Assembly (NCBI GenBank): GCA_019637955.1
Contig: JAHBUS010000003.1
Coordinates: forward strand, 62,001 to 126,000
DNA from: Pseudobdellovibrionaceae bacterium
GTDB taxonomy: Bacteria > Bdellovibrionota > Bdellovibrionia > Bdellovibrionales > Bdellovibrionaceae
Direction: 5' to 3'
DNA: 64,000 bases
Of this stretch, positions 15,254 through 23,679 are shown one piece after another. The notes below the pieces were generated by a model. That model made no database searches. It was not told where the DNA came from and was given only the letters and a program-made list of their open reading frames with translations. Both the position numbers and the translations under genes were made by a program. Numbering within the stretch: the first letter of the stretch is position 1; every line of letters begins with the position of its first letter.

Positions 15254-17103
15254 CGGGACTCCAGTTTCATGATGGACTTACAAAACGGGGCCAGGATTCG
15301 GGGACGAACTTTGATGAACTCTTGCGTGTACACTTTGAGCGAGGGGCTCAAGAGGCGGACCTCGCTGTTCAGGCCGGCATCGGTGACCACATACTCTTTC
15401 AGCACGCGTTGGCCTTGATCGACGGCGCCGATGATCTCGGCTCTTTCGGGGAGGCGCGCGGCCTCAAAGACCTCGCGGCTTTCGAATTCGTAAAATCCGC
15501 CTTCGGTTTTTTTCGGGCGGAGCGTCTCTTCGCTCACGGCGGCGTAGGTACCAAAAATATTTTCGGATTTTTGCCAGGTGAGCGCGGCGCCCTTGTTCCA
15601 GCGCAGACGGATCTGCGTCAGCGGGACCGTAGATTCGATGCGAAGTTTGAGCACACCTTCGCTCGAGAGTTCGGAGATGCGTTGGTCTTGCAGTTCGCTC
15701 AAGGTTTGCCATGTTCCGTTGTTCAAGACTTGAAGCGGCCCCAGGCGCCCGCCGGTTCGTTCCGCCGAAACGGATTTCAGGATGAGAACTTCGGGGAGCG
15801 CGGTTTGCGCCGAACCTTCGATCACGATCTGCGACGCGCGAACGTCGCCTGCCGCATGGAGCGGGGCGGGAAGTTCAAACATCAAGGCGCCGTTCACGGA
15901 TCGACCGCGCACGAGCAGGCTGCCGCCCTCGGTTTCAAGTAAGAGCTCGGCGCGCGCACGGGGCGCGAGGTTTTCAACTTGAGCGAACACGCGTCCTGAA
16001 CCGTCAAGATGGGCTTGGCGCACCGGATATTTGAGCGACGCTTCGGCATAATCCCAGGCGCCCATCTCGGCGACGTAAAACTGGGTGAAGTCTCCGGGAT
16101 GGGGGGCATTCATGCGAGCTTCGGCGCGCAAGTTGGTGATCGAGGCCTCCATCAACGGCAAGAGCCTGGGATTCGGGATCATGGCTTGACGGTTTCCGGT
16201 GATCGCGCCCGGGCGCAGGTTCAGATCGGGATCGAGCATCATCATTTGCGATTTGGATTCGATTTCGAATTGAAGCCGCACTTGAAAGCCGTTCAGTGTG
16301 CCCGAGAGATGCGAGAGGCGGGTCTCATGGACCTCCATGATATTACCCGAGCCTTCAGGAACGCTGACAAAACGGCCCTGGTGGGCCGCCACGCGCGCCA
16401 GATCCAAATCGTGCGCAACGACATGGCCGTTGTGACTCAAAATCACGCGCGTTCGCGCGGGTCCGCCATCGAAAGTGACGCGCTTAAACTCGCTGGGGAG
16501 CGCGAGCATCTCGGCTTTGCCTCCGCCTTTGAGTTCGGTGCTCAAGAGGTACGGGTCCGCGAAGGTCATGATCTTCACGGCCAAAGCATCGACGACCGAT
16601 TGGACTTTGCTCGGTCCGATTTTGTGTCCGAGCTCGTGGATCATGAGTTGGAGCATCGACTTGTAAGAAGGCTCCCGGCTGGCCGAATTCAAAAGTCGCA
16701 GATTGATCAGAATCGGATCCGCCAAACGCTCGGTCGTCACGGCCGAGCGTTCGGGCTCATCGGGGTTCAGGCGGAATTCACCCGCGTCGCTCGAGAACTT
16801 CAACACGGGTGATGGGCTTTTGAGCTGCTCGAGAACCCAATCGGGTGGGTCCATGATGCGCATCAAGCGCTGATGGGCTTTGACGTTCTCGGTGATCTGG
16901 TAAAGAGCGGCCAAGTGCTTGGTTTCGGCCTCGGTCAGCTGGCCGCGCAAGCGCGGCGAGCGCACGGCGAAGTCGACCAAATCGCCCACCTGGTAAAGCG
17001 CCATTTCGGCCAGGACTTGGCGGCTGGGCGCGGGCGACGCAAAAGCGCTGGCCGCCGCCAAAAAGATCGACAAGAAGAGAAGGGCCAGTCGCGGCCTAGT
17101 CAT
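15250..17103 (-). CDS. Large exported protein with an HELGH zincin-like motif
   Basis: I take the ATG at 17103 (617 residues); a GTG 12 bases upstream is possible. The signal peptide MTRPRLALLFLSIFLAAASAFA is followed by a helical region, then MLQLMIHELGHKIGPSK near residue 160. This HExxH with a following Gly is characteristic of zinc metallopeptidases, but I cannot identify a third zinc ligand. The remaining 430 residues look like beta-sandwich repeats (for example FQVRLQFEIESKSQMMMLDP and IRLRWNKGAALTW). It may be a secreted peptidase, or a binding protein that keeps the fold. It is the third cistron of the regulator-led operon; the operon context suggests co-regulated envelope or secreted function. 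Confidence 0.78.
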   Translation of the reverse strand: MTRPRLALLFLSIFLAAASAFASPAPSRQVLAEMALYQVGDLVDFAVRSPRLRGQLTEAETKHLAALYQITENVKAHQRLMRIMDPPDWVLEQLKSPSPVLKFSSDAGEFRLNPDEPERSAVTTERLADPILINLRLLNSASREPSYKSMLQLMIHELGHKIGPSKVQSVVDALAVKIMTFADPYLLSTELKGGGKAEMLALPSEFKRVTFDGGPARTRVILSHNGHVVAHDLDLARVAAHQGRFVSVPEGSGNIMEVHETRLSHLSGTLNGFQVRLQFEIESKSQMMMLDPDLNLRPGAITGNRQAMIPNPRLLPLMEASITNLRAEARMNAPHPGDFTQFYVAEMGAWDYAEASLKYPVRQAHLDGSGRVFAQVENLAPRARAELLLETEGGSLLVRGRSVNGALMFELPAPLHAAGDVRASQIVIEGSAQTALPEVLILKSVSAERTGGRLGPLQVLNNGTWQTLSELQDQRISELSSEGVLKLRIESTVPLTQIRLRWNKGAALTWQKSENIFGTYAAVSEETLRPKKTEGGFYEFESREVFEAARLPERAEIIGAVDQGQRVLKEYVVTDAGLNSEVRLLSPSLKVYTQEFIKVRPRILAPFCKSIMKLESR

Positions 17104-17157
17104 GCCCAGATTCACGCCCTGCTAAAATTGCAAGGCGTGAGCCATAGACTCCCGATT

Positions 17158-17988
17158 TTACAGGCGGATTCGGCGAAGGATCCTGACCAAATGCTGACGA
17201 AGTTCACCGCCCTCAAACTCCAAACCAAGAAGCAGTTCGCCGCGGAAACTTTGCCCTCCGCAGCTCCACGCCAAGGCGGCTTGCGCTTCGGTGCGAGTCG
17301 TGGACCGCTCTTGGAACCGGGGCGTTTGCAGGTCCCATGTGAGTGAGTTCTCGCAGCCGAGTTGGGCTTCGAGGTCTTTGGTGAGATCCACGGAGCGGGT
17401 GACGCCCTCGAAGGTCAGGCGGTTGATGGTCTTGGCGCCCAAGCGCACCGACCAGTCGTGAAGCGTGAGGCCGCTCACCGCTTGCGGCACCGGGTAGCTT
17501 CGAGCCTCGCGCACGCTTTCAAACGCGAGCAAAAGTTTTTCGCGGACGGCGCGAAGGTCCTCGGGTTTCTCTTGAGGGTGCACGCGCAAGAGCGAGGCTT
17601 GAAGAACGAGCTTCATGATGTCGCGCACGTCTCGCGGCGTTCGAAGATCCTTCGTTCTCTCTTGGTAGAGCGCGCAGGCCTCGATCGAAACCGATCCCTC
17701 GGCATCACGACGGATCATCGGCTCCAGGCAGGTCACGTTGATTTTCAGGAGCGGGCGCCGGGAGTCTTGAAGGTCTCGGTCAAGCGCCTGGACCCATTCG
17801 GTCTCTTGCGGGGTGAGGCGGCAAGGGTTGTTGTTTTGAAGGCAAACGGTCGTGATCGAGCGTTGGCTTTGATCGAACTCGTAGGCCTGCATTTCGGCGA
17901 AGCCGCCGCCTTTGCCAACGACCACCACGCCGCCCGCAAAGGCAAGAGCGCTCAAAAAGAGGGAGGCCGCGATCAAGAGTGATGTCAT
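17158..17988 (-). CDS. Exported protein of unknown function, second gene of the operon
   Basis: The ATG at 17988 overlaps the regulator stop by ATGA, so this start is preferred over one 18 bases upstream. 276 residues begin MTSLLIAASLFLSALAFAGG, a signal peptide. The mature region opens GVVVVGKGGGFAEMQAYEF and has paired Cys (VCLQNNNPCRL, VTCLEP, EACALY, LGCENS, WSCGGQ). A helical middle (RDVRDIMKLVLQASLLRVH) and a C-terminal beta region follow. I know proteins with this GGxVVVGKGGGFAE opening only as uncharacterised exported proteins in this lineage. Confidence 0.8.
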   Translation of the reverse strand: MTSLLIAASLFLSALAFAGGVVVVGKGGGFAEMQAYEFDQSQRSITTVCLQNNNPCRLTPQETEWVQALDRDLQDSRRPLLKINVTCLEPMIRRDAEGSVSIEACALYQERTKDLRTPRDVRDIMKLVLQASLLRVHPQEKPEDLRAVREKLLLAFESVREARSYPVPQAVSGLTLHDWSVRLGAKTINRLTFEGVTRSVDLTKDLEAQLGCENSLTWDLQTPRFQERSTTRTEAQAALAWSCGGQSFRGELLLGLEFEGGELRQHLVRILRRIRL

Positions 17989-18794
17989 GACGACTCCTTG
18001 GACCAAACGGGAAACATGTGAAAAGTGAGAGCTTGCACGCTGTCGTGCGGTTCGGGCTGAACGTAATGGCTGAGCGTTTTCAAAATGACCTCGCGCAGCT
18101 CCTGCTCGAGCAGCGGGAACTTTTCTTTTTGGATCGAGAACATCAACGACAAGTTCGCACGCTCGGGCATCGGCACCTGGTCGATGGATTGGGCCGCGAG
18201 CTGCAGGACCTGTTGATGAAAAGTGCGGATTGCCTCGGAGGGCGATTCGTCACCCACGCGGTAAGCCGTGTCGGCGGTTTTCCAGCGGCCCATCTGCGAT
18301 TGAACCAAACCCACGCGCTCCAGGCGCTCGAGATATTTGCGGGTTTCGGTGGGCGTGAGGCTTAAGCGCTGCGCGAGATCTTCGGTCATCACGGGCGCGG
18401 ACTCCATCTGCACAAAGACCAAGAGCGCCATGTGCTGCCAGTCCGAAACGACGCGGAATTGATCGAGTGACGTTTTGGCTTTCGCATCTTTGACGCGCGT
18501 TTGGATGCGGAATTTCGCTTTCTTTTTTGCGGGGGCTTGGGCCGAGTACGTGGCGGTGATGAGATCGCAGAAATGTTCGCGGCGTTCGGGGCTCCATTTC
18601 AAAATGCGGCCGATCGAGGCCGCACGGTCTTGACTGATGCCGTAGCGGCCTTTCAAGAAGTCGCATAAATTCGACGGGCTCATGTCCAGATCACGCGCGA
18701 AGGCGCGCAGAGAGTACGCCGGTCTGCGGTGCTTTCGCAGCCGGAACTCGAAGTTCAAATAGTCGGTCGGTTTGTCGAAATAGATCTCGCCCAT
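17985..18794 (-). CDS. TIGR02147-family regulator
   Basis: 269 residues. The opening YLNFEFRLRKHRRPAYSLRAFARDLDMSPSNLC is the family's N-terminal helix-turn-helix (about residues 25-50), continuing with GRYGISQDRAASIGRILKWS. A second winged-helix-like part covers about 130-185 (VMTEDLAQRLSLTPTETRKY, LERVGLVQSQMGRWK). The C-terminal part ends ELREVILKTLSHY. The family is best known from Bdellovibrio and Fibrobacter and is presumed to regulate transcription; the ligand is unknown. It heads an operon with three exported proteins and faces a lipoprotein gene across a gap full of palindromes (18847-18885), which would suit autoregulation. Confidence 0.88.
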   Translation of the reverse strand: MGEIYFDKPTDYLNFEFRLRKHRRPAYSLRAFARDLDMSPSNLCDFLKGRYGISQDRAASIGRILKWSPERREHFCDLITATYSAQAPAKKKAKFRIQTRVKDAKAKTSLDQFRVVSDWQHMALLVFVQMESAPVMTEDLAQRLSLTPTETRKYLERLERVGLVQSQMGRWKTADTAYRVGDESPSEAIRTFHQQVLQLAAQSIDQVPMPERANLSLMFSIQKEKFPLLEQELREVILKTLSHYVQPEPHDSVQALTFHMFPVWSKESS

Positions 18795-18846
18795 GAACGC
18801 GGTTTAACCAGGACAAATCCATAGAGGCAACCCGTTTCACGCGCGT

Positions 18847-18885
18847 TCCGTACAGCTCCGTACACAATGAACGGAGCGTTCATTG
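18847..18885. promoter_or_regulatory. Operator-like repeats between divergent genes
   Basis: The direct repeat TCCGTACA occurs at 18847-18854 and 18857-18864 (10-base period, one helical turn). It is followed by a perfect palindrome CAATGAACG-GAG-CGTTCATTG at 18865-18885. A further pairing CTCCGT/ACGGAG links the two. The block sits between the TIGR02147 regulator start (18794) and the lipoprotein start (18941). Confidence 0.6.
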
Positions 18886-18940
18886 CCGCCGCGCCCGCCG
18901 GCGTCTACTCGTGGGACCACAACCTTTTCCAGGAGTTCAA

Positions 18941-19459
18941 ATGAAAACATTACACGTGAATCTCGCTCTCATCGCCCTGTCTCTCATGCTGGGCGCGTGC
19001 TCGGCTTCGGTGGACGCGGGCAGCCCCTTAGCGCCCTCGATCCCGGCGCAAAAACCCGGTTCCGAACAGGTTCTTGCTCAACCGGTCACCGGTCAAATTT
19101 CAAACCGCGAATGGCAAGGCCGTACGGCCCTGGCCACCATCGTGAAATACTCGGACGGCAGCGAGATGCTCAAGATCGAGATCGTCGCCGATCAACTCGT
19201 GAGCTGCGTGAAAAACACCTCTTACGGGTGGACGGGTTTGGTGGAAATCTTTGTTCCCGTGGCGACGGGGACCTACCAGGGTTTCGGCGCGACCGTTTTT
19301 ATTCGCGGTTACGGTGCCGATGGCGAAGTCCGTTCGGATGACAAAACCGTGGTGGTCGAACGCATCGATTCGCAAAAAGTGGATCTGGGTATTTTCGCGG
19401 CCGCCGGTGTTCACAAAGTGAACGGCAAAATCACCGCACGTCTGTGCCCTTCACTCTAA
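18941..19459 (+). CDS. Lipoprotein of unknown function
   Basis: The ATG at 18941 has AGGAG 5 bases upstream and gives 172 residues. MKTLHVNLALIALSLMLGAC is a lipoprotein signal with lipid-modified Cys20. The mature protein starts Ser/Pro-rich (SASVDAGSPLAPSIPAQKPG). It continues as a beta-rich domain (LATIVKYSDGSEMLKIEIVA, TGLVEIFVPVATGTYQGFGA, VVVERIDSQKVDLGIFA). It diverges from the TIGR02147 regulator and may be its target. A second lipoprotein follows 18 bases later. Confidence 0.83.
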   Translation: MKTLHVNLALIALSLMLGACSASVDAGSPLAPSIPAQKPGSEQVLAQPVTGQISNREWQGRTALATIVKYSDGSEMLKIEIVADQLVSCVKNTSYGWTGLVEIFVPVATGTYQGFGATVFIRGYGADGEVRSDDKTVVVERIDSQKVDLGIFAAAGVHKVNGKITARLCPSL

Positions 19460-19477
19460 AAATTAAGGACAACAAAA

Positions 19478-20275
19478 ATGAAAACTTTCCTGTTATTTCT
19501 CTCGGCCGCGCTCTTGACGGCCGGCTGCACGAGTCTGCTTAAAAAAGCGATCCCGCCCGAAGGCTACAAAGAGGCCGAGGTGCAAAAGGTCAAGAGCGTC
19601 GCGATCATCGCGTTCGAGTTGAAGCCTTACTTTTCCAGCGGCGTCGCCGGCAAAGTGACCAGCGCCACTGTCGGCTCGGCCGTGGCCACCGGCCAGGCCG
19701 TGCACTCGGCGCAGCCGGTGGAGCACGTGCAGGCGGCCCAAGTTTACGGCGCGCTCGCGGATCATTTGGCCAAAACCAAGGGCTGGACGGTGCTTGCGCT
19801 TGAAAAGGTCGTGAACAATCCGACTTACGTGTCCATCGTACGTCCGAAACTTTCGGGGTACCGTGGTCAGGCCGTGGCGCTGCCGAACAACCGGACTTAT
19901 TTGGTGAAGGGGCTCGCCAATCCCTGGAACACCAAATACATCTTTTCCCAGGAGGACCGCGATCAACTCGCCAAAGCTTTGGGTGTGGATGCCGTTCTGG
20001 TCATGGGCCTTCGCTACATGACGACGCAGGATCAGATCTTGGGGATCGGTGCGTTCGGTCAGATCCATCTGACCAACACCATGTTCTTCTATCTCTTTGC
20101 TCCCGGGCAGGCGGACCCGATCTGGTTCGCCAACGGTTACCACCGCAAAGACGACGAGAATCTCGGCCGGGTGTACGGGATGGAAGACCAACCGCTGATC
20201 GACAAGATCACGCCGGGACTGGCGAACGAGACGCTCGTGGCCTTTCTCAAGAAAAAACCGCTGGCAGAGGATTGA
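19478..20275 (+). CDS. Lipoprotein of unknown function
   Basis: 265 residues with lipobox LLTAGC (Cys17). The mature region has a beta-alpha pattern (VKSVAIIAFELKP near residue 45; HVQAAQVYGALADHLAKTK; ALGVDAVLVMGLRYM), reminiscent of envelope lipoproteins of the CsgG/curli-assembly or GNA1162 type, in which a conserved small domain binds at the outer membrane. The resemblance is loose and I do not assign it. It ends exactly where the convergent cytochrome gene ends (20275/20276), with no terminator between. Confidence 0.82.
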   Translation: MKTFLLFLSAALLTAGCTSLLKKAIPPEGYKEAEVQKVKSVAIIAFELKPYFSSGVAGKVTSATVGSAVATGQAVHSAQPVEHVQAAQVYGALADHLAKTKGWTVLALEKVVNNPTYVSIVRPKLSGYRGQAVALPNNRTYLVKGLANPWNTKYIFSQEDRDQLAKALGVDAVLVMGLRYMTTQDQILGIGAFGQIHLTNTMFFYLFAPGQADPIWFANGYHRKDDENLGRVYGMEDQPLIDKITPGLANETLVAFLKKKPLAED

Positions 20276-20935
20276 TCACGGCAGTCCGAGGCGGATCCAC
20301 TCCTCGAGGACCAAGATTTGCGCGTCTTGCAGGCGCTCAAGATTGGACCAGACCGGCGGCATGGGCTCGGTTTCGTCTCGCACCACGCGGATCAGGTAAC
20401 TGGCCGCGGGATTTTCGAAATCCAGAAGCTTCGTGCCGTCGGCAAAGACGCGGTCGCGGGCTTGGAACCAGGCCTGACGGGTGGAGAGGTCCAAAAACCG
20501 CGCCTGTCCATTGGGGCTGTGACAAACCGTGCAGCGCGGGTGCACCAATTGCGAGGAGACCGAGGCCCAAGTGGGCTCAAGTTCGGCCGGTGCCGTGGGC
20601 GGCGGGGCTCCGATTTTTTCGGGCGCACCGTTTTGAATCCAGTCTCGGAGCAGGGCTTTGAGGGGGCCCGGGAGCGGCGCTCCCTTGGGCATTCGATTCG
20701 ACTCGACCGCCTTGGCGATGGCCTCAAGTTCCGCGCGCACGCCCGTGTAGGTGGCGTACTGAACGTGGCACGACAGGCAGCGCGGTCCAAAGAGGTGCTC
20801 ACTCAGGAGTGCAAAATCCAGGGTACCGGCGGCCTGCACGTCGGGCGAGGCTCCGCCGGTCTTGTCTTCGATGCTGTTACAGCCCGACAGGATCACCAAG
20901 ATCACGGGCGCCAAGGCTTTGAGAAACGCTTGCAT
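20276..20935 (-). CDS. Lipoprotein with two c-type heme motifs
   Basis: 219 residues; lipobox VILSGC (Cys19). Two CXXCH heme-attachment motifs are present, CLSCH (53-57) and CTVCH (135-139), each followed by a possible axial Met, M82 in NRMPKGAPLPGP and M192 in TEPMPPVW. Each half ends in a matching W-I helix (LLRDWIQNG, LEEWIRLGL), so the protein is two tandem cytochrome c-like domains. It should sit on the periplasmic face as an electron carrier. GGAGGG precedes the ATG. It is downstream of, and probably co-transcribed with, the YHS-domain gene. Confidence 0.88.
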   Translation of the reverse strand: MQAFLKALAPVILVILSGCNSIEDKTGGASPDVQAAGTLDFALLSEHLFGPRCLSCHVQYATYTGVRAELEAIAKAVESNRMPKGAPLPGPLKALLRDWIQNGAPEKIGAPPPTAPAELEPTWASVSSQLVHPRCTVCHSPNGQARFLDLSTRQAWFQARDRVFADGTKLLDFENPAASYLIRVVRDETEPMPPVWSNLERLQDAQILVLEEWIRLGLP

Positions 20936-20943
20936 GAACCCTC

Positions 20944-21429
20944 CTAGAAGCGGGGGTCTTCGCCCGAAATCTGTTTCCAGAACTGGTCGGCGCGCTCTTC
21001 ATGCCCCCTCACGTCGCGGTCGAAATTTTGTTTGGCCCTTTGCGAGACGAAGTAGTGGGCCCGGTTTCCGTGCAGCGTGAAGAGTTGGGGCTGAATGTCC
21101 ACCTTGGTTCCCGACGCCATCGCGTAGGCGCACCATCCCCCGTACGTCGGTTCGTACTTGTCGGGGTTTTGCACGAAGAGATCCAAGTTTTCGGCGCGCG
21201 CAAAAAGATAAACGACGCCCATGTAATCCAAACGCAGTTCGGCTTTGCCCGGCGTGGGCGTGCCGCCGCCCTCTGGAAAGACCGCGACCGGGTCGAAACC
21301 TTTGAGGGCCATCTGATTCTGTAAGTTGTAAACGGACGGGTTGCGCGCAGAGTTCTGGGCGTGAGCGGTGCTCAAGAGCAAAGTGAGCAAAGACATCAAA
21401 ACGGTGGTGGTGAGAAAAAATCGTCGCAT
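20944..21429 (-). CDS. Exported YHS-domain protein
   Basis: 161 residues with signal peptide MRRFFLTTTVLMSLLTLLLSTAHA cut before QNSAR. The YHS pattern is clear: ALKGFDPVAVFPEGG, GKAELRLDYMGVVYLFARAE, NPDKYEPTYGGWCAYAMASG (including the Cys of the motif), then the short C-terminal helix EERADQFWKQIS. YHS domains are found in metal- and oxidation-related proteins; in secreted proteins of this size no enzyme activity is established. The 8-base gap to the diheme gene indicates an operon. A redox or metal link between the two is inference. Confidence 0.87.
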   Translation of the reverse strand: MRRFFLTTTVLMSLLTLLLSTAHAQNSARNPSVYNLQNQMALKGFDPVAVFPEGGGTPTPGKAELRLDYMGVVYLFARAENLDLFVQNPDKYEPTYGGWCAYAMASGTKVDIQPQLFTLHGNRAHYFVSQRAKQNFDRDVRGHEERADQFWKQISGEDPRF

Positions 21430-21525
21430 GAGAGCCTCCTAGGACTCCCGTTTTACGGGAATCACCGAAGGCTCGCCAGCCAAGAGGATCTTCATCGCCG
21501 GATAAGCAGAACTGATTTGGAGCGG

Positions 21526-22923
21526 TTAGAAGCCGAAAAGATGATCTTTCTTGATCAAATGGGCGACGGGCTCGGGAACGAGTTGCTCCCAACCCGTCTC
21601 CTTTTTGACGATGCGCTGGCGCACGTCTTCGGAGTGGATGTACTCGTCGGCTTCGTCGCAACCGGCAAGATCCAAGATCCATTTCTGGTTGCGGAAGTAC
21701 TGGTAGATCGGCAGCAGCTCCGCCGACGGGAAAAAACTTTGCGCCGTCGTGCAGAGATCTTTGATCTTGTGCGGGTACACGAAAAGGTGGGTGCCTTCGT
21801 CCAAAAATTTTCCCATGCCTTCGAGCAAGCCGCCGTCGAGATCTTGATAGTGTTTCGGATCGAAAACGCGCTCCAGGTGATTGGCGGGGATGATCAGCCC
21901 GATCGACTCACGGGTCGAATTGCGCAAAAATTGCTTCAGACGGTAGAACTGCAGAAAGTTGCTGACCATGACGTGATGGCCCGTCGACGCCAGCGCGCGC
22001 ACGCGCTCGAGAAAGTCCTTCTCGTCCAAGTTGTCGGTGCCGTCGGCTTTGAGGCTGCGCATGGGGAGTTCAAACAGAACGAGCGGCTCTTTCTTGCAGT
22101 CGGGGAACTCTTTGCCGAACTGGGCTTTGGCTTTTTGCAAGAGGTCCATGTGCGTGCGCGTGACGGGGCGGAAGTTGCCGCGCTCGATGATCAGGGGCTT
22201 TGAAAAAAGTTGATCCCCCAAGCTCAAAATCGAGGCGTCGGGACCGAACAGGATCGCTTCGGCGAGACCGCGTTTGACGAGTTCGAGATTGAGCAAATGG
22301 TTGTTCATGTGTTTCAAGTCGGGCCCCGAGCAGCGGATCATGTCGATCGCGACCTGGCCCTCTTTAAGATTGTCGACGATGGCGGGGATCAGGGTCTCCA
22401 TTTTGTCGGACGCGTGATAGGCCGCCCACGCGAGATTCACGCCCAAAACGCCGAGCGCTTCCTGCTGTTGCAGGCGGTATTTGTCGAGCATGCGCACGTG
22501 CAAAACGATGTCGTTGTGAGGTCCCAGGGGTTTTTTCTGAAACCGAATGCCCATCCAGCCATGGCACGAGCGGCGCTTTTGATCGCCGGTTGCGACCGTG
22601 TTCGCAAAAGCGAAAAAGGTCGTGCGCGGCCCGCGGGTTTGATCCAGTCGGCGGTGCAAGAGGTGGAACTCTTTGTCGAGCATTTTGCCGAGGCGCGATT
22701 CGCAGACGTAGCGTCCGTTCTCTTCGCGGCCGTAGATCTCGTCGCTGTAAATCATGTCGTAGGCCGAAATGGTTTTGGCGATGGTTTGCGAGGCGTGGCC
22801 CGCTTGAAAGAAGAACCGGGCGACCTCTTGACCCGCGCCGATCTCGGCGAACGCGCCGTAAATCTCGGGGTTCTTGTTGATCTCGAGCGCTTTGGCGAGC
22901 GTGCTTTGCTGCGTTTTAGACAT
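21526..22923 (-). CDS. Conserved cytoplasmic protein of about 465 residues, function unknown
   Basis: No signal peptide. The N-terminal stretch FAEIGAGQEVARFFFQAGHA and TIAKTISAYDMIYSDEIYG is a pattern I recognise from a conserved bacterial family that databases label inconsistently, so I give no function. Other blocks are GWMGIRFQKKPLGPHNDIVL, LGVLGVNLAWAAYHASDKME, IDMIRCSGPDLKHMNNHLLN and LLPIYQYFRNQKWILDLAGC. It could be an enzyme or a scaffold. Its ATG lies inside the last codons of the DUF502 gene (8-base overlap), so the two are translationally coupled. Confidence 0.82.
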   Translation of the reverse strand: MSKTQQSTLAKALEINKNPEIYGAFAEIGAGQEVARFFFQAGHASQTIAKTISAYDMIYSDEIYGREENGRYVCESRLGKMLDKEFHLLHRRLDQTRGPRTTFFAFANTVATGDQKRRSCHGWMGIRFQKKPLGPHNDIVLHVRMLDKYRLQQQEALGVLGVNLAWAAYHASDKMETLIPAIVDNLKEGQVAIDMIRCSGPDLKHMNNHLLNLELVKRGLAEAILFGPDASILSLGDQLFSKPLIIERGNFRPVTRTHMDLLQKAKAQFGKEFPDCKKEPLVLFELPMRSLKADGTDNLDEKDFLERVRALASTGHHVMVSNFLQFYRLKQFLRNSTRESIGLIIPANHLERVFDPKHYQDLDGGLLEGMGKFLDEGTHLFVYPHKIKDLCTTAQSFFPSAELLPIYQYFRNQKWILDLAGCDEADEYIHSEDVRQRIVKKETGWEQLVPEPVAHLIKKDHLFGF

Positions 22924-23521
22924 CGCGGACTCCGGGAGGCTTGGTGTCGGTTTTGACCCAACCGGTGATGGCCAAGCTCATGGCTTTTTCGATCGGGATG
23001 TTGACTTCGGTGACTTGCGATTTTTCAACCAGCAGCGTGTAGCCGCCGAGTCCGTAACTGAAGGGAACGTACACACTGACTTTGTCTTGGCCGAGCGCCC
23101 CAAAGTTCAAGTCCGTAAAGCTCTCCCGGGTGACGATGCCGAGCATGCGAATTCCCGAGTCTCCGATTTTCACGAGGACCACTTTGCCCATTTCTTTGGG
23201 CTCTTTCTGCGAGAACAGATTCATCAAATCACGCAGCGGGGAGTAGATCGCTTTCAAGAACGGAACGCGCGTGAGGCGCTCCTCCAGGCTCATCAAAATG
23301 CGGCCGGTGATGTAGTTGTTCAGCAAAAGGCCGAACATGTAAATCAACACCAGCGTGAGCACCAACCCCAATCCGGGGATGTAGGTCGGCAGCAAAATGC
23401 GCAAGAACGAGCCGAGCAGATTCTCCAAAATGATGATCGCCGAGTACAGGATGTAAACGGTGAGGGTGATGGGGAGAAGGGTGATCAGGCCGCGGAAGAA
23501 GACTTTATTAATTGACGCCAT
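22916..23521 (-). CDS. DUF502-family membrane protein
   Basis: 201 residues. Two transmembrane helices near the N-terminus (about 8-33, FRGLITLLPITLTVYILYSA; and 48-70, GLGLVLTLVLIYMFGLLLNN) are followed by the family hallmarks FLKAIYSPLRDLMNLFS and GVRMLG-like IGDSGIRMLGIVT, then VSVYVPFSYGLGGYTLLVEK. DUF502 proteins are widespread in bacteria, with unknown molecular function. The gene overlaps the next one by 8 bases. The upstream gap to 23680 holds divergent promoters. Confidence 0.92.
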   Translation of the reverse strand: MASINKVFFRGLITLLPITLTVYILYSAIIILENLLGSFLRILLPTYIPGLGLVLTLVLIYMFGLLLNNYITGRILMSLEERLTRVPFLKAIYSPLRDLMNLFSQKEPKEMGKVVLVKIGDSGIRMLGIVTRESFTDLNFGALGQDKVSVYVPFSYGLGGYTLLVEKSQVTEVNIPIEKAMSLAITGWVKTDTKPPGVRDV

Positions 23522-23679
23522 GTCACCTCATCTTAGTCCAGTGTCTCATTTTGTGTCACGAGGATCCTCGGGTTCTCAACCTGGCACGATCACCGTGAGA
23601 ATTGCGTGAAGGCTCTTAACTCGACTGGACTTTCCTCCGAAAGGGCTGGGGTAAGCACTTCACGTTAGAGGGAGAGCCC

